From Leguminivora glycinivorella (lineage: Eukaryota > Arthropoda > Insecta > Lepidoptera > Tortricidae), in NCBI RefSeq assembly GCF_023078275.1, contig NC_062978.1, forward strand, positions 6,338,585 through 6,402,584: 64,000 nucleotides of DNA. Reading direction: 5' to 3'. Of this stretch, positions 33,125-45,600 are shown in pieces. Made by a program: the position numbers and the translations under genes. Within the stretch, counting starts at the first letter, position 1; each line of letters begins with the position of its first letter. Below the pieces are notes generated by a model. That model saw nothing but the letters and a program-made list of their open reading frames with translations. It ran no database searches and had not been told where the DNA came from.

Positions 33125-33898
33125 CACTATACCACTAGCGCTACTACTACCATATGTGTACACAACAGTAATATTATGTTCAAGAACGACACTTACGGTG
33201 TGGAAATAGTACTCATTTATATAGGTAATAAATAACTGCAAGAATATGCATAATACTGGTTTTAATTTTGTAATGGCATCAATACATCCATAATATAAAG
33301 ACTTGATATTTATATTAATAAGGCAAAGTATTATTATGTTTACAAAAATAAAAGCAACATTTACTACGAATTACAAGGTACAACATGACGCACCGCGCGA
33401 CGTTTGCACACCGGCCGGGGGCCTATCACGAATATCGGTATTTCGTTTCCCGCCTCTCTGTAACTCTTGCGTCGAATGATAGCAAAGCATTCGTTCATCT
33501 ATTTCCTTTTTAATTTGGGAACCAGATAACAATGATGTTTAAGATAGGCCCTATGGTGACGGTGAAACCTTTTGCGACGCAAGATTCCTTATAGCAAAAT
33601 TTAACGAGTAACCCATTTATTAGCTTTTCTTTAGGTATTTTTCCCTGTCCATGTGTTTGAAACCTAATTTAATTTTCATAAACTTTATTGCACATAATAT
33701 ATGATATATAGGTAGCTTGCAAAAGATACATCGTGATTCCTCACACATTGTTCTGAAACGGACGACAGTATACCACTATAATTTCTACTTTTTTTGCCAG
33801 CCTGTATCATAAATTGCCTTAAATTATGAAGAATATTAATAAGTACGTAATATTTTTATATTGTACAATTATATGTATATATTTTCAATACACCTATG
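33125..33898. other. No gene recognised
   Basis: AT-rich sequence without protein similarity or clear repeats. Confidence 0.35.
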
Positions 33899-33987
33899 TA
33901 CAGTCGAGTTCATTAATATGTGTACATGCCTTAATTCGTTGCAATAAGGTGAAAAAATGTACACATATTTATGAACTCGACTGTACT
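33899..33987. mobile_element. Small foldback, 89 bp
   Basis: TACAGTCGAGTTCATTAATA and the inverse end ACTCGACTGTA flank a loop, with TGTGTACA and TGTACACA extending the stem. Confidence 0.7.
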
Positions 33988-34782
33988 TATAATGTTTCAA
34001 CAGGTTATAGAGGTCGAATAGAAATGCAATATAAAAGCTGAACCAGGCAAGACAATAAAATTGCCCAATTAAAACATAACAATAAATTAGCCCACACAAC
34101 AATTAATACTGGTCCGGCGAGACAATGTCTGTTGTATTGTATTTATACAGCACTTTGCCACATGCCTACCAGGAACTTAGAATTTCGTCTACACCGTGCT
34201 ATGTATTATATAACTATGTATATTATATGTATAAGTATCACCCCCCAAGTTCTTGCAGGTAACTAAATAACCCAACGACGAGCTCTACGAGAGACCTTTT
34301 AACAAATTTCCATTTTATACGTGATATTCCCCAGGTGACCTAAAGGAAAATAGTGATCTGTAACAACGGTTTATTCATGGCAGCGTTGTTGAGTTGCCGG
34401 TATCAAAATAAAATTCAAGTTAAATTATTAACTGATTTTTTTACTTAATCCTTACTTTAATCGTTGTTCAACATTCTTACGTACTTTAACTTTACGGTCA
34501 CCACGCTGCCACGAAATTAAAACGTTTTTATAAATCACTAAAAATAAAAAATGTAATTTTTCTAATAAATTAATTTCATCTGTCAATTTTTATTCGTCCT
34601 TTTATTAGTTACCTATAAATATTAACAAAAAAGTAGTAAAAGTGTCGATTTAAGTATTAATTATTATATTAAAGCAAAAAGCTGAGCCGTGCGTCGCAAT
34701 AGGTTATAGAAAGTTTCAGAACGCACGCGCGCGGTAGCTTAAAAATGGGCGACCGCTTCTATATACAAGTAGTTCTGAGTTT

Positions 34783-34862
34783 CCATCCTGGTAAGAGCAT
34801 TTCTTTGTGTGATGAGAATAGATATTTATTCCCGAGTCATGGATATTTTCTATTTGTGTATA
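34783..34862 (+). mobile_element. SINE family S2, internal fragment
   Basis: A diverged match to the middle of S2: CCTGGTAAGAGCATTTCTTT, then GTGTGATGAGAATAG and CGAGTCATGGATATTTTCTA. Confidence 0.55.
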
Positions 34863-34866
34863 TCAT

Positions 34867-35453
34867 ACCGGGTGTCCCTAAAACCAACGCCAAAATGGAT
34901 AGCGGTGACATTTCATTAACTATCAAACTCGTGGCAAGAACGAATTAATACTGGACTGACAAAGCCCATACATAAAAGCGTACCCCTGAAATGTACAGGC
35001 CTTTTAGGCTAACTAGATGGCGCTGTTCGCAGCCTGGAAGTGGCCAAAATCATATTTTCCCAAATATTTCTGCGTGTTTTTATGATTTATAAGAACAATC
35101 ATTTGTTCTTATAAATCATAAAAACACGCAAAAATATTATTTCTTCACGTATTATTTTTTTATTCTAAAATCATGATCATGATATCACGTCAATACACAT
35201 TTTGGAAAAACTAAATTTGTAGGCATCATCAGGTGTAGTTATGATAATACTTAATAGGTGGCGCAAAAAAATCGAGGTACGATTCTTAGTATGAAGTATG
35301 CAAATCCTATATAAATAATCCTTGCCGTGGTTCATAAATCGTAAAGTGCCAATACATATATCGAAAACCAATTAAGGTCAAACTCGCTTAACGTGATAAC
35401 TAATGAGATGTCCTATCACCCCGTTTCATTTTGGTGTTGGTTTTAGGGACAAC
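34867..35453. mobile_element. ~587-bp TIR element with central palindrome
   Basis: Imperfect TIRs of about 58 bp: left GGGTGTCCCTAAAACCAACG, right inverse ending GGTGTTGGTTTTAGGGACAA. Near the middle, 35,067-35,141 is an almost perfect 75-bp hairpin with arms such as GCGTGTTTTTATGATTTATA. No coding content. Superfamily not assigned. Confidence 0.7.
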
Positions 35454-35552
35454 CAGTATAAATTATTGATATATTATCATCTTTGCCTGAACTGAGTACC
35501 CAAGTACCCACAACACAAGCCTTTTTCCGCTTATGAGACTTAGGCAAATTCA

Positions 35553-35876
35553 TCATCCTCTTTGCGTTATCCAGGCATTTGCCACGGCTCATGGGAGCCT
35601 GGGGTCCGCTTTGACAACTAATCCCAAGATTTGGCGTAGGCACTAGTTTTTAAGAAAGCGACTGCCATCTGACCTTCCAAGTTCCAACTCGAAGGGTAAC
35701 TAGGCCTCATTGGAATTAGTCCGGTTTCCTCACGATGTTTTCCTTCACCGAAAAGCGAGTGGCAAATATCAAATGACATTTCGCACATAAGTTCAGAAAA
35801 ACTCATTGGTACGAGCCGGGTTCGAACCCGCGACCTCCGGATCGAAAGTCGCACGCTCTTACCGCAAGGCCACCAG
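35553..35876 (-). mobile_element. SINE family S1, fullest copy
   Basis: On the - strand it runs from GGTGGCCTTGCGGTAAGAGC (A-box region) through GCGGGTTCGAACCCGGCTCG (B box), then the body shared with 32,415-32,731, to GCAAAGAGGATGATGAA. This is a tRNA-derived polymerase III retroposon. Confidence 0.85.
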
Positions 35877-35949
35877 ACTTAGACAAATTATGTAACAATA
35901 ATTGAAAATAAGAGTTTTGAATGATTCACGGTTATTTTCATTATAGACT

Positions 35950-36440
35950 TATATTTGCGAGTTGCATAGTCCTAAGGTAATTTCGACGGAACGCCACTAC
36001 ATACTGAGATTGGTAAGAGAAGCCATTGAGATTCACAAATATAAAAATTTCAATCGTGAGGATGGCTTCAAACTATCTAATTTATGGAATCCAGTGATTT
36101 GTTTGTGTAAAAAACCGGTGAAGTCAGAATTGAACAAACGTAGTGACACTGTGAGTGTAGTGTGTTTGGACAGACCATCGAGTGTGAACGCGACCAGTGG
36201 TAACGCTGAAAGTGAACGCAGCCGACGCGCGCGAAGGAGGGTAGATCGCGCGCTGTCTATACAACTTTAACATCCACCCGCCTTCGTCAGTTTTCCGTGA
36301 TCATGATGCATGCAACTGCGTCGAAATATCGGGAGCTCGACAAAAATCAAAAAGGTAATCACGGTCTATATCCCGGTCAATATAAGTCTAATAATTGAAA
36401 ATTATGTGTAAAAATCGTGAAACTTTAAACCAGTGTGAAA
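35950..36440 (+). pseudogene. Penelope-like element, C-terminal tail and 3' repeat
   Basis: The + frame at 35,962-36,130 gives ISTERHYILRLVREAIEIH then NFNREDGFKLSNLWNPVI, which fits the C-terminal end of Penelope-like retroelement proteins, just after the GIY-YIG endonuclease. It then runs into sequence such as GCGTCGAAATATCGGGAGCT and GGTAATCACGGTCTATATCC, of the type found in Penelope terminal repeats. The reverse transcriptase is missing, so this is a 5'-truncated insertion. Confidence 0.75.
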
Positions 36441-36858
36441 AAGGAAGACTTTTGCATAAAGAAGCGTTCGTCCACAATCCCCTTAAATATATAATACAGT
36501 TAGTTTGTGTAATAGAGCTCTCTTAACTACCGGAACGACTAATATTACGGAGAAAGAGGAATATTAAAAACTTCACGCTCGGACCGGCGAGTTACAAAAA
36601 TAGTTGGATCACCAGTTTGATATGAGTATAACAGTACGTTAGATTAGAATGAAGCTTCGTTTCTAATGAACACAAGTTAAATTATAATCTATTGAAAATA
36701 TTTCAACTTGTGCTGTCTTAAAGTAGTCACACTAGTAGTAGTAGTAGTTACACGGGGGGCAAGAACCATACCGTTCTGCCCTAGGGGTGGACAGAGGGCG
36801 CTACGAGTCCTTGTATAGATTACTCATATGAGAGATGATTTCGACCTCGACAGCTGTG

Positions 36859-36936
36859 ACCTGGGTGGCCGAGCGGATTAAGAGGCATTTCCCGCGATTG
36901 GAAAGTACGCTGGTTCGATTCCAGCCTCAGGCACCA
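36859..36936 (+). tRNA. tRNA-like sequence (Ser-CGA-like), probably a pseudogene
   Basis: The sequence folds as a cloverleaf: acceptor CCTGGG with CTCAGG, D arm with GTGGCCGAGCGGATTAAGAG, anticodon stem TTTCC/GGAAA, T arm GCTGG TTCGATT CCAGC, then a templated CCA. The seven-base anticodon loop CGCGATT would present CGA (Ser), but position 33 is G instead of U, and the long variable arm of a serine tRNA is missing. These defects and the genomic CCA suggest a retroposed or degenerate tRNA, or the head of an unlisted SINE. Confidence 0.45.
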
Positions 36937-37091
36937 GAGGACTTGGTCACTTTTTCTTTCATATGTGTAATTTATTTCGGTTTTGAAGCTTCGTTTCTTA
37001 AAGTAGGTGCAACGGGCGTCACACCTTCCTGATTTTAACCTCCGACGCTTGGGTAATCGACCAACGATGATGTTCGCAATGTCTTGCTTGC

Positions 37092-37229
37092 ACAGTCAAC
37101 CAATTGGAACCCTAGGCCACTCTACAACCATGTCAAAATGATAAGCAGTAAGAGATTTCTTACAATCTGATTTATAACGTCACTATGACATAGTTCTACA
37201 GTGCCCCAGGGTTCCAATTGGTTGACTGT
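37092..37229. mobile_element. Foldback MITE family M2, copy 2
   Basis: 138 bp, ends ACAGTCAACCAATTGGAACC and the inverse. Homologous to 15,377-15,511. Confidence 0.8.
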
Positions 37230-37367
37230 ACAGCCAACCAATTATAATCCTAGGCCATTCTAGAACCCTGTCGTATTGACACCGTGCTTTATTTCCTATA
37301 GCAATCACTTTGACTTTTACTGTGAAAGGGTTCTACAGTGGCCTAGTATTCAGATTGGTTGTCTGTA
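37230..37367. mobile_element. Foldback MITE family M2, diverged copy 3
   Basis: Abuts copy 2 with no spacer (ACTGT | ACAGC). Ends ACAGCCAACCAATTATAATC and the inverse, whose - strand reads ACAGACAACCAATCTGAATA. Same length class as copy 2. Confidence 0.7.
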
Positions 37368-37484
37368 CCGCCATCAGAGATATCGAAGCGGTCAAAGTGC
37401 TCACAGAAATCTGAACACGCCTTTATTGTTATGGTGTTCAGATATTTTTGAACATCCTGGCCGGTCCGATATCTCTGATGGTGA
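37368..37484. mobile_element. Third foldback in the cluster
   Basis: CCATCAGAGATATCGAAGCG pairs with a CGATATCTCTGATGG end. About 117 bp, starting immediately after the M2 pair. Unrelated arms. Confidence 0.65.
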
Positions 37485-38114
37485 CATTCGTGACTGGACA
37501 TAAAAATGTAACACACGTGCCATAAATGCCTATAAAAATAAACTATCAGTGTACGAGTATTAAAGAAATACATATTGAAGAAGAAAAATGGTTTCAGTAC
37601 TTTCAGTTTACAATTTTCAACAAGGATTAGGTACCAATATGAACCCCGGCCTTAAGAAGCTTAACTCAGGAATGTGTAGAACGCCCTTAATAACTATTCC
37701 CAATGGCAATTTTTACGTCAATTTTGACACCTGTCATTCCAATACTATTGGTATACTATTATTTTAAAACAAATTGTACCACAAAAACGGGACAAGTATC
37801 AATATTTACCTTCCATCGGGCACACACACTCGCCCAAGCCTCACGCACACAACAACATACCTACATAATTACAATTTGTTCGCTCGGAATAACTTTAATT
37901 AAACCTATTAAACATTAATTCCATATTGTTCAATAATTATAAAAATTACAAGGTCAGCGACCGCGAGAAGCGACGAACATTTTTGGTAAACATTACTATA
38001 TTAATAGTTTAGAAATACACAATACACGTGTACGTATAACCTAAGTTGTACTACAAAAAATATAGTCCATTTGCGGAGATCGATGTAAGAACGCGTGCGA
38101 GCGCGAATCGCGCG
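37485..38114. other. No gene recognised
   Basis: AT-rich sequence. The open stretch at 37,703-37,918 has no known motif. Confidence 0.35.
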
Positions 38115-38270
38115 CTTGCGGTCCGGTACCGGTTTTTTCGGGACCGGTACCTGTTTCTCGGGACCGGTACCAGTTTTTTCGGGACCTGTACCGGTTTTTT
38201 TCGGTAACGGTACCGGTTTCTCGGGACCGATACCGGTTTCTCGGGACCAGTACGGATCGTGACCGGCGCA
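38115..38270. repeat. Minisatellite with GGTACCGGTTT core
   Basis: About seven imperfect units of 20-24 bp, such as CGGGACCGGTACCTGTTTCT and GGTAACGGTACCGGTTTCT. Each contains TACCGGTTT or a variant. It lies about 1.1 kb downstream of the HIP14 stop codon. The - strand reads as Arg/Thr-rich repeats, without support as protein. Confidence 0.8.
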
Positions 38271-39401
38271 CTGCTGACGGCGACGCGCGCCCCGGAGACC
38301 TGACTACGGCCGTCGCTACATTTATAAGTTTTACTCGGATCAGTAAGAGAGGAGGGTTAATACTAAGTGTTTCCAAATAGAGCTGGAGGTATTTGACAGA
38401 TTTTAACTTCATAGCCAAATACAGATTGTAGATACAGATTTTTTTCTAGCTAATTATTTTGTGACCGTATTCCGCAGTGGCGGGGCGTCCCTAGACTGGC
38501 TATTCTAGCTACTCAACTCTACTATGGATAAGTCACCAAATAAATAAGATATAACGCGCCGCCACTGATATTTCGTTTTTTTTAACTTACCAATTTAGAA
38601 ACGATATCCGTATCTGATAGGCACGTATTCATAAAGTCACTACACAAAATATTTACAAAGTTACAGCGTATATATATTTGCAACAGATATTATGCTTTAA
38701 ATAGGCCGATTTTTGCCTATTGCATATAATGTTAATATACTAGAATATTTTACCATCATATGACGATTAGTTCTCGAAGGCATATTTTTTCCATGGCTTG
38801 ATTTAAAAATTTAAACGAGTGGCACATCGAACTTTCGTCTATAGTTTAAGAATATTTTAGAGAGCAAAAAGAATTGTCTGATGCAGTTTTAGTTAGGGAA
38901 TGAAATTTCTGAACACACGTTCTAGCAACTGTAAATGTTCAGATATTTGTGATCATCTCGGTCAACAAGATACATTTGAAACAAATTTCGTGTAAAAACC
39001 AAGCTTCGGAGCATTTCCAGAATCATCGAAGTAGTCTTCCGTAGTGACTGTCTCGTGAGTCGCTTCCGTTTTATAGTCCAGCAAAACGATTCGATTTCTC
39101 GTCATCGGCACGGACGTTCGGGTCACCCGTCGGAATGCTCATATTTAAATAAACCAAACATGCAAATTCCTGTCACAGCACAGGGGCTAAGTTCGAGTGC
39201 GACAATATTAGTGGTACACCGATTTAATCTATCGCCGAAGGACAAGTTAGAATAACAAGAGACCGAGTCATCCGTTGACAAATCCGTCACACTACACGTT
39301 AAAATCTGTCTGACATCTCTCGTAAAACTTAGAAACGCAGGGGCGGGGCGGTAGAGCGGCTACACGGGCTCGGCGGCGCCGGCGGCAGCGCGCGCCGCGC
39401 C
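38271..39401 (-). other. Probable HIP14 3' flank, possibly 3' UTR
   Basis: No separate gene seen. Being directly downstream of the HIP14 stop, this is where its 3' UTR would lie, but no AATAAA could be singled out on the - strand with confidence. A GC-rich stretch (39,340-39,400) continues from the last exon. Confidence 0.35.
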
Positions 39402-39641
39402 TCACACCACGTGCTGCAGCATCGGCGCCGAGTCCGCGTCCGCGTCCGCGTCCTGTGCGCCGCCGGCCCGCGACCAATCAGCGCGCCGCGGCGTGCACAG
39501 CCCGCAGAGTCGCAGCTCGAAGAAGTCCACGCAGTTGAGGAGCGGCCCGCGCGAGAACGGCGAGCGACCGCCGCGCGCGGCGAAGTGGCGGTAGCGGCCG
39601 CGGTTCAGCTGCTCGTTTGTCGTCATACCGAGGCACACGAC
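39402..39641 (-). CDS. Hip14: HIP14 exon 7: C-terminal tail
   Basis: 80 codons including TGA. It starts [20 protein letters not shown] (TTxE motif) and continues with [14 protein letters not shown], both conserved in HIP14. It ends in an Asp/Ala-rich stretch that is probably lineage-specific. Confidence 0.92.
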   Translation of the reverse strand, partial: VVCLGMTTNEQLNRGRYRHFAARGGRSPFSRGPLLNCVDFFELRLCGLCTPRRADWSRAGGAQDADADADSAPMLQHVV

Positions 39642-42600
39642 CTGCAGAGATGCCGAAATCTAGTTAGCTTAGAAGATCACCCCGATAAAACACGCACGTG
39701 AATAAACTCGCGTTTTGCCAAAAGGAATAAGCGGTGCGCGTGAAATGAAACCGTCAAGTTTAACTACGAGGGGCCGAAACGAAATCAAATATTGCAGTGA
39801 CAGGTCACTAGGTACCCATATCCTACGATAGACTTCTACGACGTTACCGGGAAAGACGGGCGATAGATAATACGTATGAAAATAGTAAAAAATCCAATAT
39901 ATCCTCACTGTTATAAACCGATGCGGTAGCGTCACTGACATTTTACGACCGCGCCTTTGGCAGTTGAAACAGTGAATCGTACCCGACTTCATGCAAATTG
40001 TGTCTTATACGTACCTACTTTCGGGCAGTTTTGGACACTTAATATTACGAGGCACACATACCAGGTACATCTGGCAGCAGGTGAGGATGGTGACCCAGAA
40101 CATGTGGAAGGCGGCGTGGAGCAGCACCCACATGAGCCAGGCGTTGCACTGCGCCCAGCGCAGGAGCGTCTCCAGGCCGCTCTCGGCGGCGTCGGCGGGG
40201 CACTCGGCGCGGTAGTACTGCACGCCGCCCCACAACATCCAGCCGCACATCACTATCAGACTTAGCAGGAAACCGATGAAGTGCTGGTGGTTGTTCGCCC
40301 CTGGAAATACATTAAACGAATTGATAAATATTATTTTTATTTTGCAGCCAATGTACAACTGTTGAGCATCTAGTGTTGTGACTGTTGTTCATTTAATCCT
40401 GCCATCGCCAGTAGGATCGGATTTTATTTCAGGCGTCCACTCCGTATTGGGTTTGCCCCATGATTCAACAAACGTAACAACCTAGTTTAACAACATTTTT
40501 GAAACTAGGAAATGTAATGTGATTAACAGAAAAAGCCGGACGCCAAGCAGAAGAACACGTAACTGTCATACAGCTCGACTATTGCCAGCGGTTGCAGAAA
40601 GCAGTGCTTCGAGTAGAAGAAACTATCATATAGCACTAGGATTGCAAAAAAACGGTTTTTTTTCTGGCTTGAAAAAAAAACCGTGGAAAAAAGAACAGTT
40701 TTTTTTTCTGGAGTATGTTTTTTTTCTAAAGTACGAAATCTCAAAATTTGCAAAGCAGTTAATACTTTTATATGGTTTTTTGGACTTTATGTTAACTAAT
40801 AAACGAATTTAATTTAATAACTTCAATTTCTGATTTTATAAAACTAACATTTACGAAATCTGTAGTTAGTAGTTATCGCTATTTACTGTTGGCAACACCA
40901 CCGCCTCTCCACGCTCCACGCCGCATCGGGGATTCCCCAATAAACGTTTGTATAATGAATGTTTATCGAATTAAAATGTACGTTATTGTTATTGAAACGT
41001 TACAAATCACGAAAAACCATTATTGTCGTATTATTTGTTCATCTGAAAAAAAAAAAACATATTTAGAAAAAAAAACGGTTTTTTCATGTTTTTTTTTTTC
41101 ATAATTCTGAAAAAAAAAACATTTGATTTTTTTCTATTTGCAACCCTATATAGCACCTCTGTGGTCATAAAGAAGGGATGAAAATGGAAGAGAAGGGACT
41201 CACCAATACAGTTGCCAACCCAGGGACAGTGGTGGTCGAACCGCGCCACGCAGCGGTTGCACACCGAGCAGTGTTTAGAGCGCAGCGGGCGACGCACCAG
41301 GCACGCTGAGCAGAAGGACGCCGGGTCGAACCCGGCGCCGCCGCCGCCAGGACTGTCTTCTGACAGCTCGATTATCGTCTGTGAACGTGAGAAATAAACT
41401 TTAGAGTAGAAAAATGCAACTTGAAATGGCAAAAAGCTTTAAAAGCCGTTTCTGGAATTAGTATTTTAAAATAACATGAATAAATGCTATAGAACAATTT
41501 AACAGGACCAGGACTTAAGGGAGAAGGCCCACAGCAGGATGGATGGATATTAGGGTGGAGCGAAAAAACACTTTTCTGGAATTAGCAAACCTAATAGTTA
41601 TCAATCAGTGCCCCTTAGTCTATGAAGCCTGTGTGCAAATTTTCAGCTTTTTAAATCAACATCTTCTGCCTCCGCATTAGGGTTGAAATTTTGAAAATCT
41701 CATACAAACCTAAAAATTCAACTTTCAGATAAAAAACAAATTTCGACAGTATTATGTTTAGTTTATGTTATTGTTCCGTATCATTATGAGAAACTATAAA
41801 AAGTTGCGAAAATAGCGTCAAGAATCGCCAAAGTTTGTCTAGTTTCAGTACATTCGCCAAAATAGCCGCTAAAATACTGAAAATTGGCGATTTTTAACGC
41901 TATTTTCGCAATTTTTGGTAGTTTCTTGTAATAATATGTATCAATAATGTATACTGAACATAATACTGCCGAAAAACATTTTTTATCTAAAAGTTGAATT
42001 TTCAGGTTTGTATGAGATTTTCAAAATTTCAAACCTAATGCGGAGGCAGAAGATGTTGATTTAAAAAGCTGAAAATTTGCACAAAGGCTTCATAGACTAA
42101 GGGGCATTGATTGATAACTATTAGGTTTGCTAATTCCAGAAAAGTGTTTTTTCGCTCCACCCTAATGGATATTCCTTCAACACCCCTATTGGGATGTAAG
42201 TGACCCCTTCCAAGCTGGGCGGTGTGGGGGCTGCATGGAGATGCCCGGTTTACGCGTAGTCTTACCACAGTATAATAAAGAGTACTATCGTACAGTATGG
42301 CCGCTCCCGCTCCCCGCTGAAAGAGCCGCCCACCCCCTCACGATTACCTCACAGTTACCGCCTGTCAAAGACGCGAACAGTCAACCTGTCATATCTCACT
42401 CATACAATGGTACGTGTTCACCTACACGAGCTTAGAATGTGTGCTAGGAACGCGCCTCTTTCATATATTTGATCGCCAGTGTCCGAGGTGTGGTCTTACG
42501 CCATATTTCTTTTTGCGACAACCGGACTGCAAATCACAGGGCACGTACCCGGAACTTGTCGCGGGTGGAGGCGCGGATGACGCCGGGGTCGGAGCGCCAG

Positions 42601-45600
42601 GACTTGAGGAAGAAGTGCCACAGCGCCGCGGAGCACAGCAGGAACAGCAGCGTGGCGCGCCAGCCCGCCGCGCCCAGCAGGAACACCGCCCAGGTTATGT
42701 AGAACCACGCCTGCAACACGGATACTCATTTCAACTTCTATTTTTTTTAACCCCCGGCGCAAAAACGACGGGGTGTTATAAGTTTAACGTGTCTGTCTGT
42801 CTGTATGCCTGTGTATCTGTCTGTCTGTCTGTCTGTCTGTCTGTGTGTGAAAATCGGTCTACTATGTCGTGATCGGGGGTATTCAAAATTTTAATTTTGT
42901 GGTTATTAACACTGTGGTCAACGCAAGTTCAAACTCAGTCGAAGTTCATATTTAATTACAAATGCTGTAAGTGCTTAGACAATTTTATGTGGATCTTAGA
43001 GATGATCTAATGTGCACAAGCGGTCGCTTCTTTATCAGTAACAGCTTAATCCTTGGTGAACCATTTGTACCTTAGCAGCCAAACCAGGCACACGATGGGT
43101 GCCAGCCAGCCGCAGCGCTTACAGTGTGTGACGTTCCTGCGCCAACATTTACAGCACGACGCGCTTCGTTTAACCTTAGTGGAAGCTGTTCCTCAAATGC
43201 TGCCCATAATAATTTAAATATAAGCATTTTTGTAACTAACAGACTATGGATTACATATTTAAAGTCACACACAGGTCGAACGCGATTAATTAACATTATT
43301 TTTACCTTTTAAATAAAAAGACCTTACCTTTTAAATTTTAGGTAAAAATAATGTTAATTAATCGCGTTCGACCTGTGTGTGACTTTAAATATGTGTACAA
43401 AGCGCGAGAACTTAAAGTGTTAGACTATGGATTGTATCCGAAATAAATGTTTTTTTTTATAGCGCCGACAACTGCAACGCTTACACTGCAGAAGTCTGTA
43501 CAAATATTCTTGTTATACCTTTGTAGCCAAGTACACGCTGAGCGGAAAGATATTCTTCAAGTCATCATCAAGCAGCGCTGAACCCAGCGCGTGCAGCGCT
43601 GCAGACAGGGCCAGAAGCAGCAGGGCCTTCACCGCGTAACGCGCGCGGGACTCCAGCACAAGCCCTGAGAGGTAGAAGGCCACGAACGGAGCCAACACCA
43701 CCACCCACCAACGCAGCTTCTGTCGACGTTTTTGAAAATAGAATAAAATATTTGAAATAAATTTCACATTATAACAATAAGTTTTTTTTGCAAAATATTT
43801 ATTTTTGGCACCTTTTATCGCAGACTGTGCCTTTCTTTAAACAGTCATCTACTGATCTCCGAGACGTTTCTAAAAACCGCTTACTCGATGGGGAGACGAC
43901 GTTTCATAACAGAGTTCCTATGACCACCTCTCTGCTCCATCATCAAATCAGCTCCATGAATGATAATATTGCATTGTGTAACGTGATTTCCATATGTGTG
44001 CAAAATTTTAGCTCAATCGGAAACCGGGAAGTGGGTCAAATTAGCTTCTATGTTTTGACCCAAACTAACATACTAACAAGGCAAGTTGAATAAAAGCTTG
44101 TAAAAAGATAGATTGAAGTAGCACGAAATGGCCTCATCTCAGCATGTTTCTGGTGACTTAAAGGCTGATCATCCGATGGGCCCATCAAGTCACACTACGA
44201 AAGAAAAACATAAAATAACATTAGGAAATTGGCTAAAACGCAATTTGCTCCACAAAATTGACGCGAGGTCTTGGTCTATTTCCTCATAGTTTGAATGATA
44301 TTTCAGCGAGTTGGATAGTTAGATTAGATTATTTGTGAAGGGCGCCTTTACCAGTACCAAAGCAGTTTCTGTCAATGATTTTGGAAATCGAGCTTGAACA
44401 CAGTTTGCTGCATGCAAATATGATGTCAAGTGTGGTGGTCACTTGATCCATTAAATATAATTTTTCCATTGCACGCAATTGAAAAACGACAGTTTTGCTG
44501 GAAGGTTATCACTGCGAGTTAAAGACCTATCCCAATGAAATGAGGCTGAATACTGAATAGCCGATTTTCCCGACTAGTCGGCGACAAGTTAGTAAGTGCA
44601 TCCCTAGTTTTGATGCCTAAGAATATGTAAAAAAATATTGATGGCGTCATTAATCTAGACACGCGGCAGCGTGTCAAGCCAAGTTCAAGTAACAGAACTG
44701 GCGAGCAGCGCCGTGTTTATGTTTTCTGGATTTTTTTCATTAATTATTAAATTTTCTTTAATTGCACTGTTGGATATTTACTTACGGATGTTACCTTCCG
44801 AAGTCGTAAATAGCGGTAGATGACAGATTCTATAAGCTTCACCTTCATATTCCATGGTGTTCTGTTTAACTACGGAAACAAATTATTTTATGAAATATTT
44901 TTTGATTTGTATTTTTAAGTAGTCCTAGTCAATTATACACTGAAATATGTAGAGATACGTGTAAATTATTGTCTTAGTCCAAGTGGACCAGTCGGGAAAC
45001 GAACCAGGGACTACCGATAACAGGTCTTCAGCTTACGCAGCCGACGTCCGCCCAAGGGTCGGACGATCCAACGACCATCATTTAGTAAATTCTACCCTGT
45101 TTCATACAACATGACACCTATTTGCATAACACACACACACACTCCTATTTACCTAAGTCAACATTTAAATAAGTCCTATAAAAGTTGTAGACTGCACGAA
45201 CAATTCCGATTCAGAAATTGATTCTAAATTATGGTTATGATTTTAAAATGAGCGGTGTTTTTCCGAGTCTTCAAGTTCTCACCACTAGCCCTGACCAGGT
45301 TGTTCTTTTCTGTCATGATGAAATGATATCAATTCCATAGCGCCCTCACTAACGTCAAAGAAGGGAAAACACCAGATTGGGTTTACTGGGTAGAGCACAA
45401 GTTCGGAACTTGAAGTTGAAGTTCCATCTGGCCAGGAGAGGCAAAGAAACTGCGAGTCCCACACATCGTGCGTAAATGATTCACAATCCTTCAACCAAAA
45501 CAGGTTGTTCAGTTCTCACCTTGTCATAGAGCAGCCTCCGCAGCAGATGCGGCCTGGAGTGCTTGAGCTCGTGCTCTCGCACCTTCTCGAGCACCTTGCT

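Noticed and set aside
38041..38418. Arg/Thr-rich open frame on the - strand
   Set aside because: Translation of the GGTACCGGTTT minisatellite.
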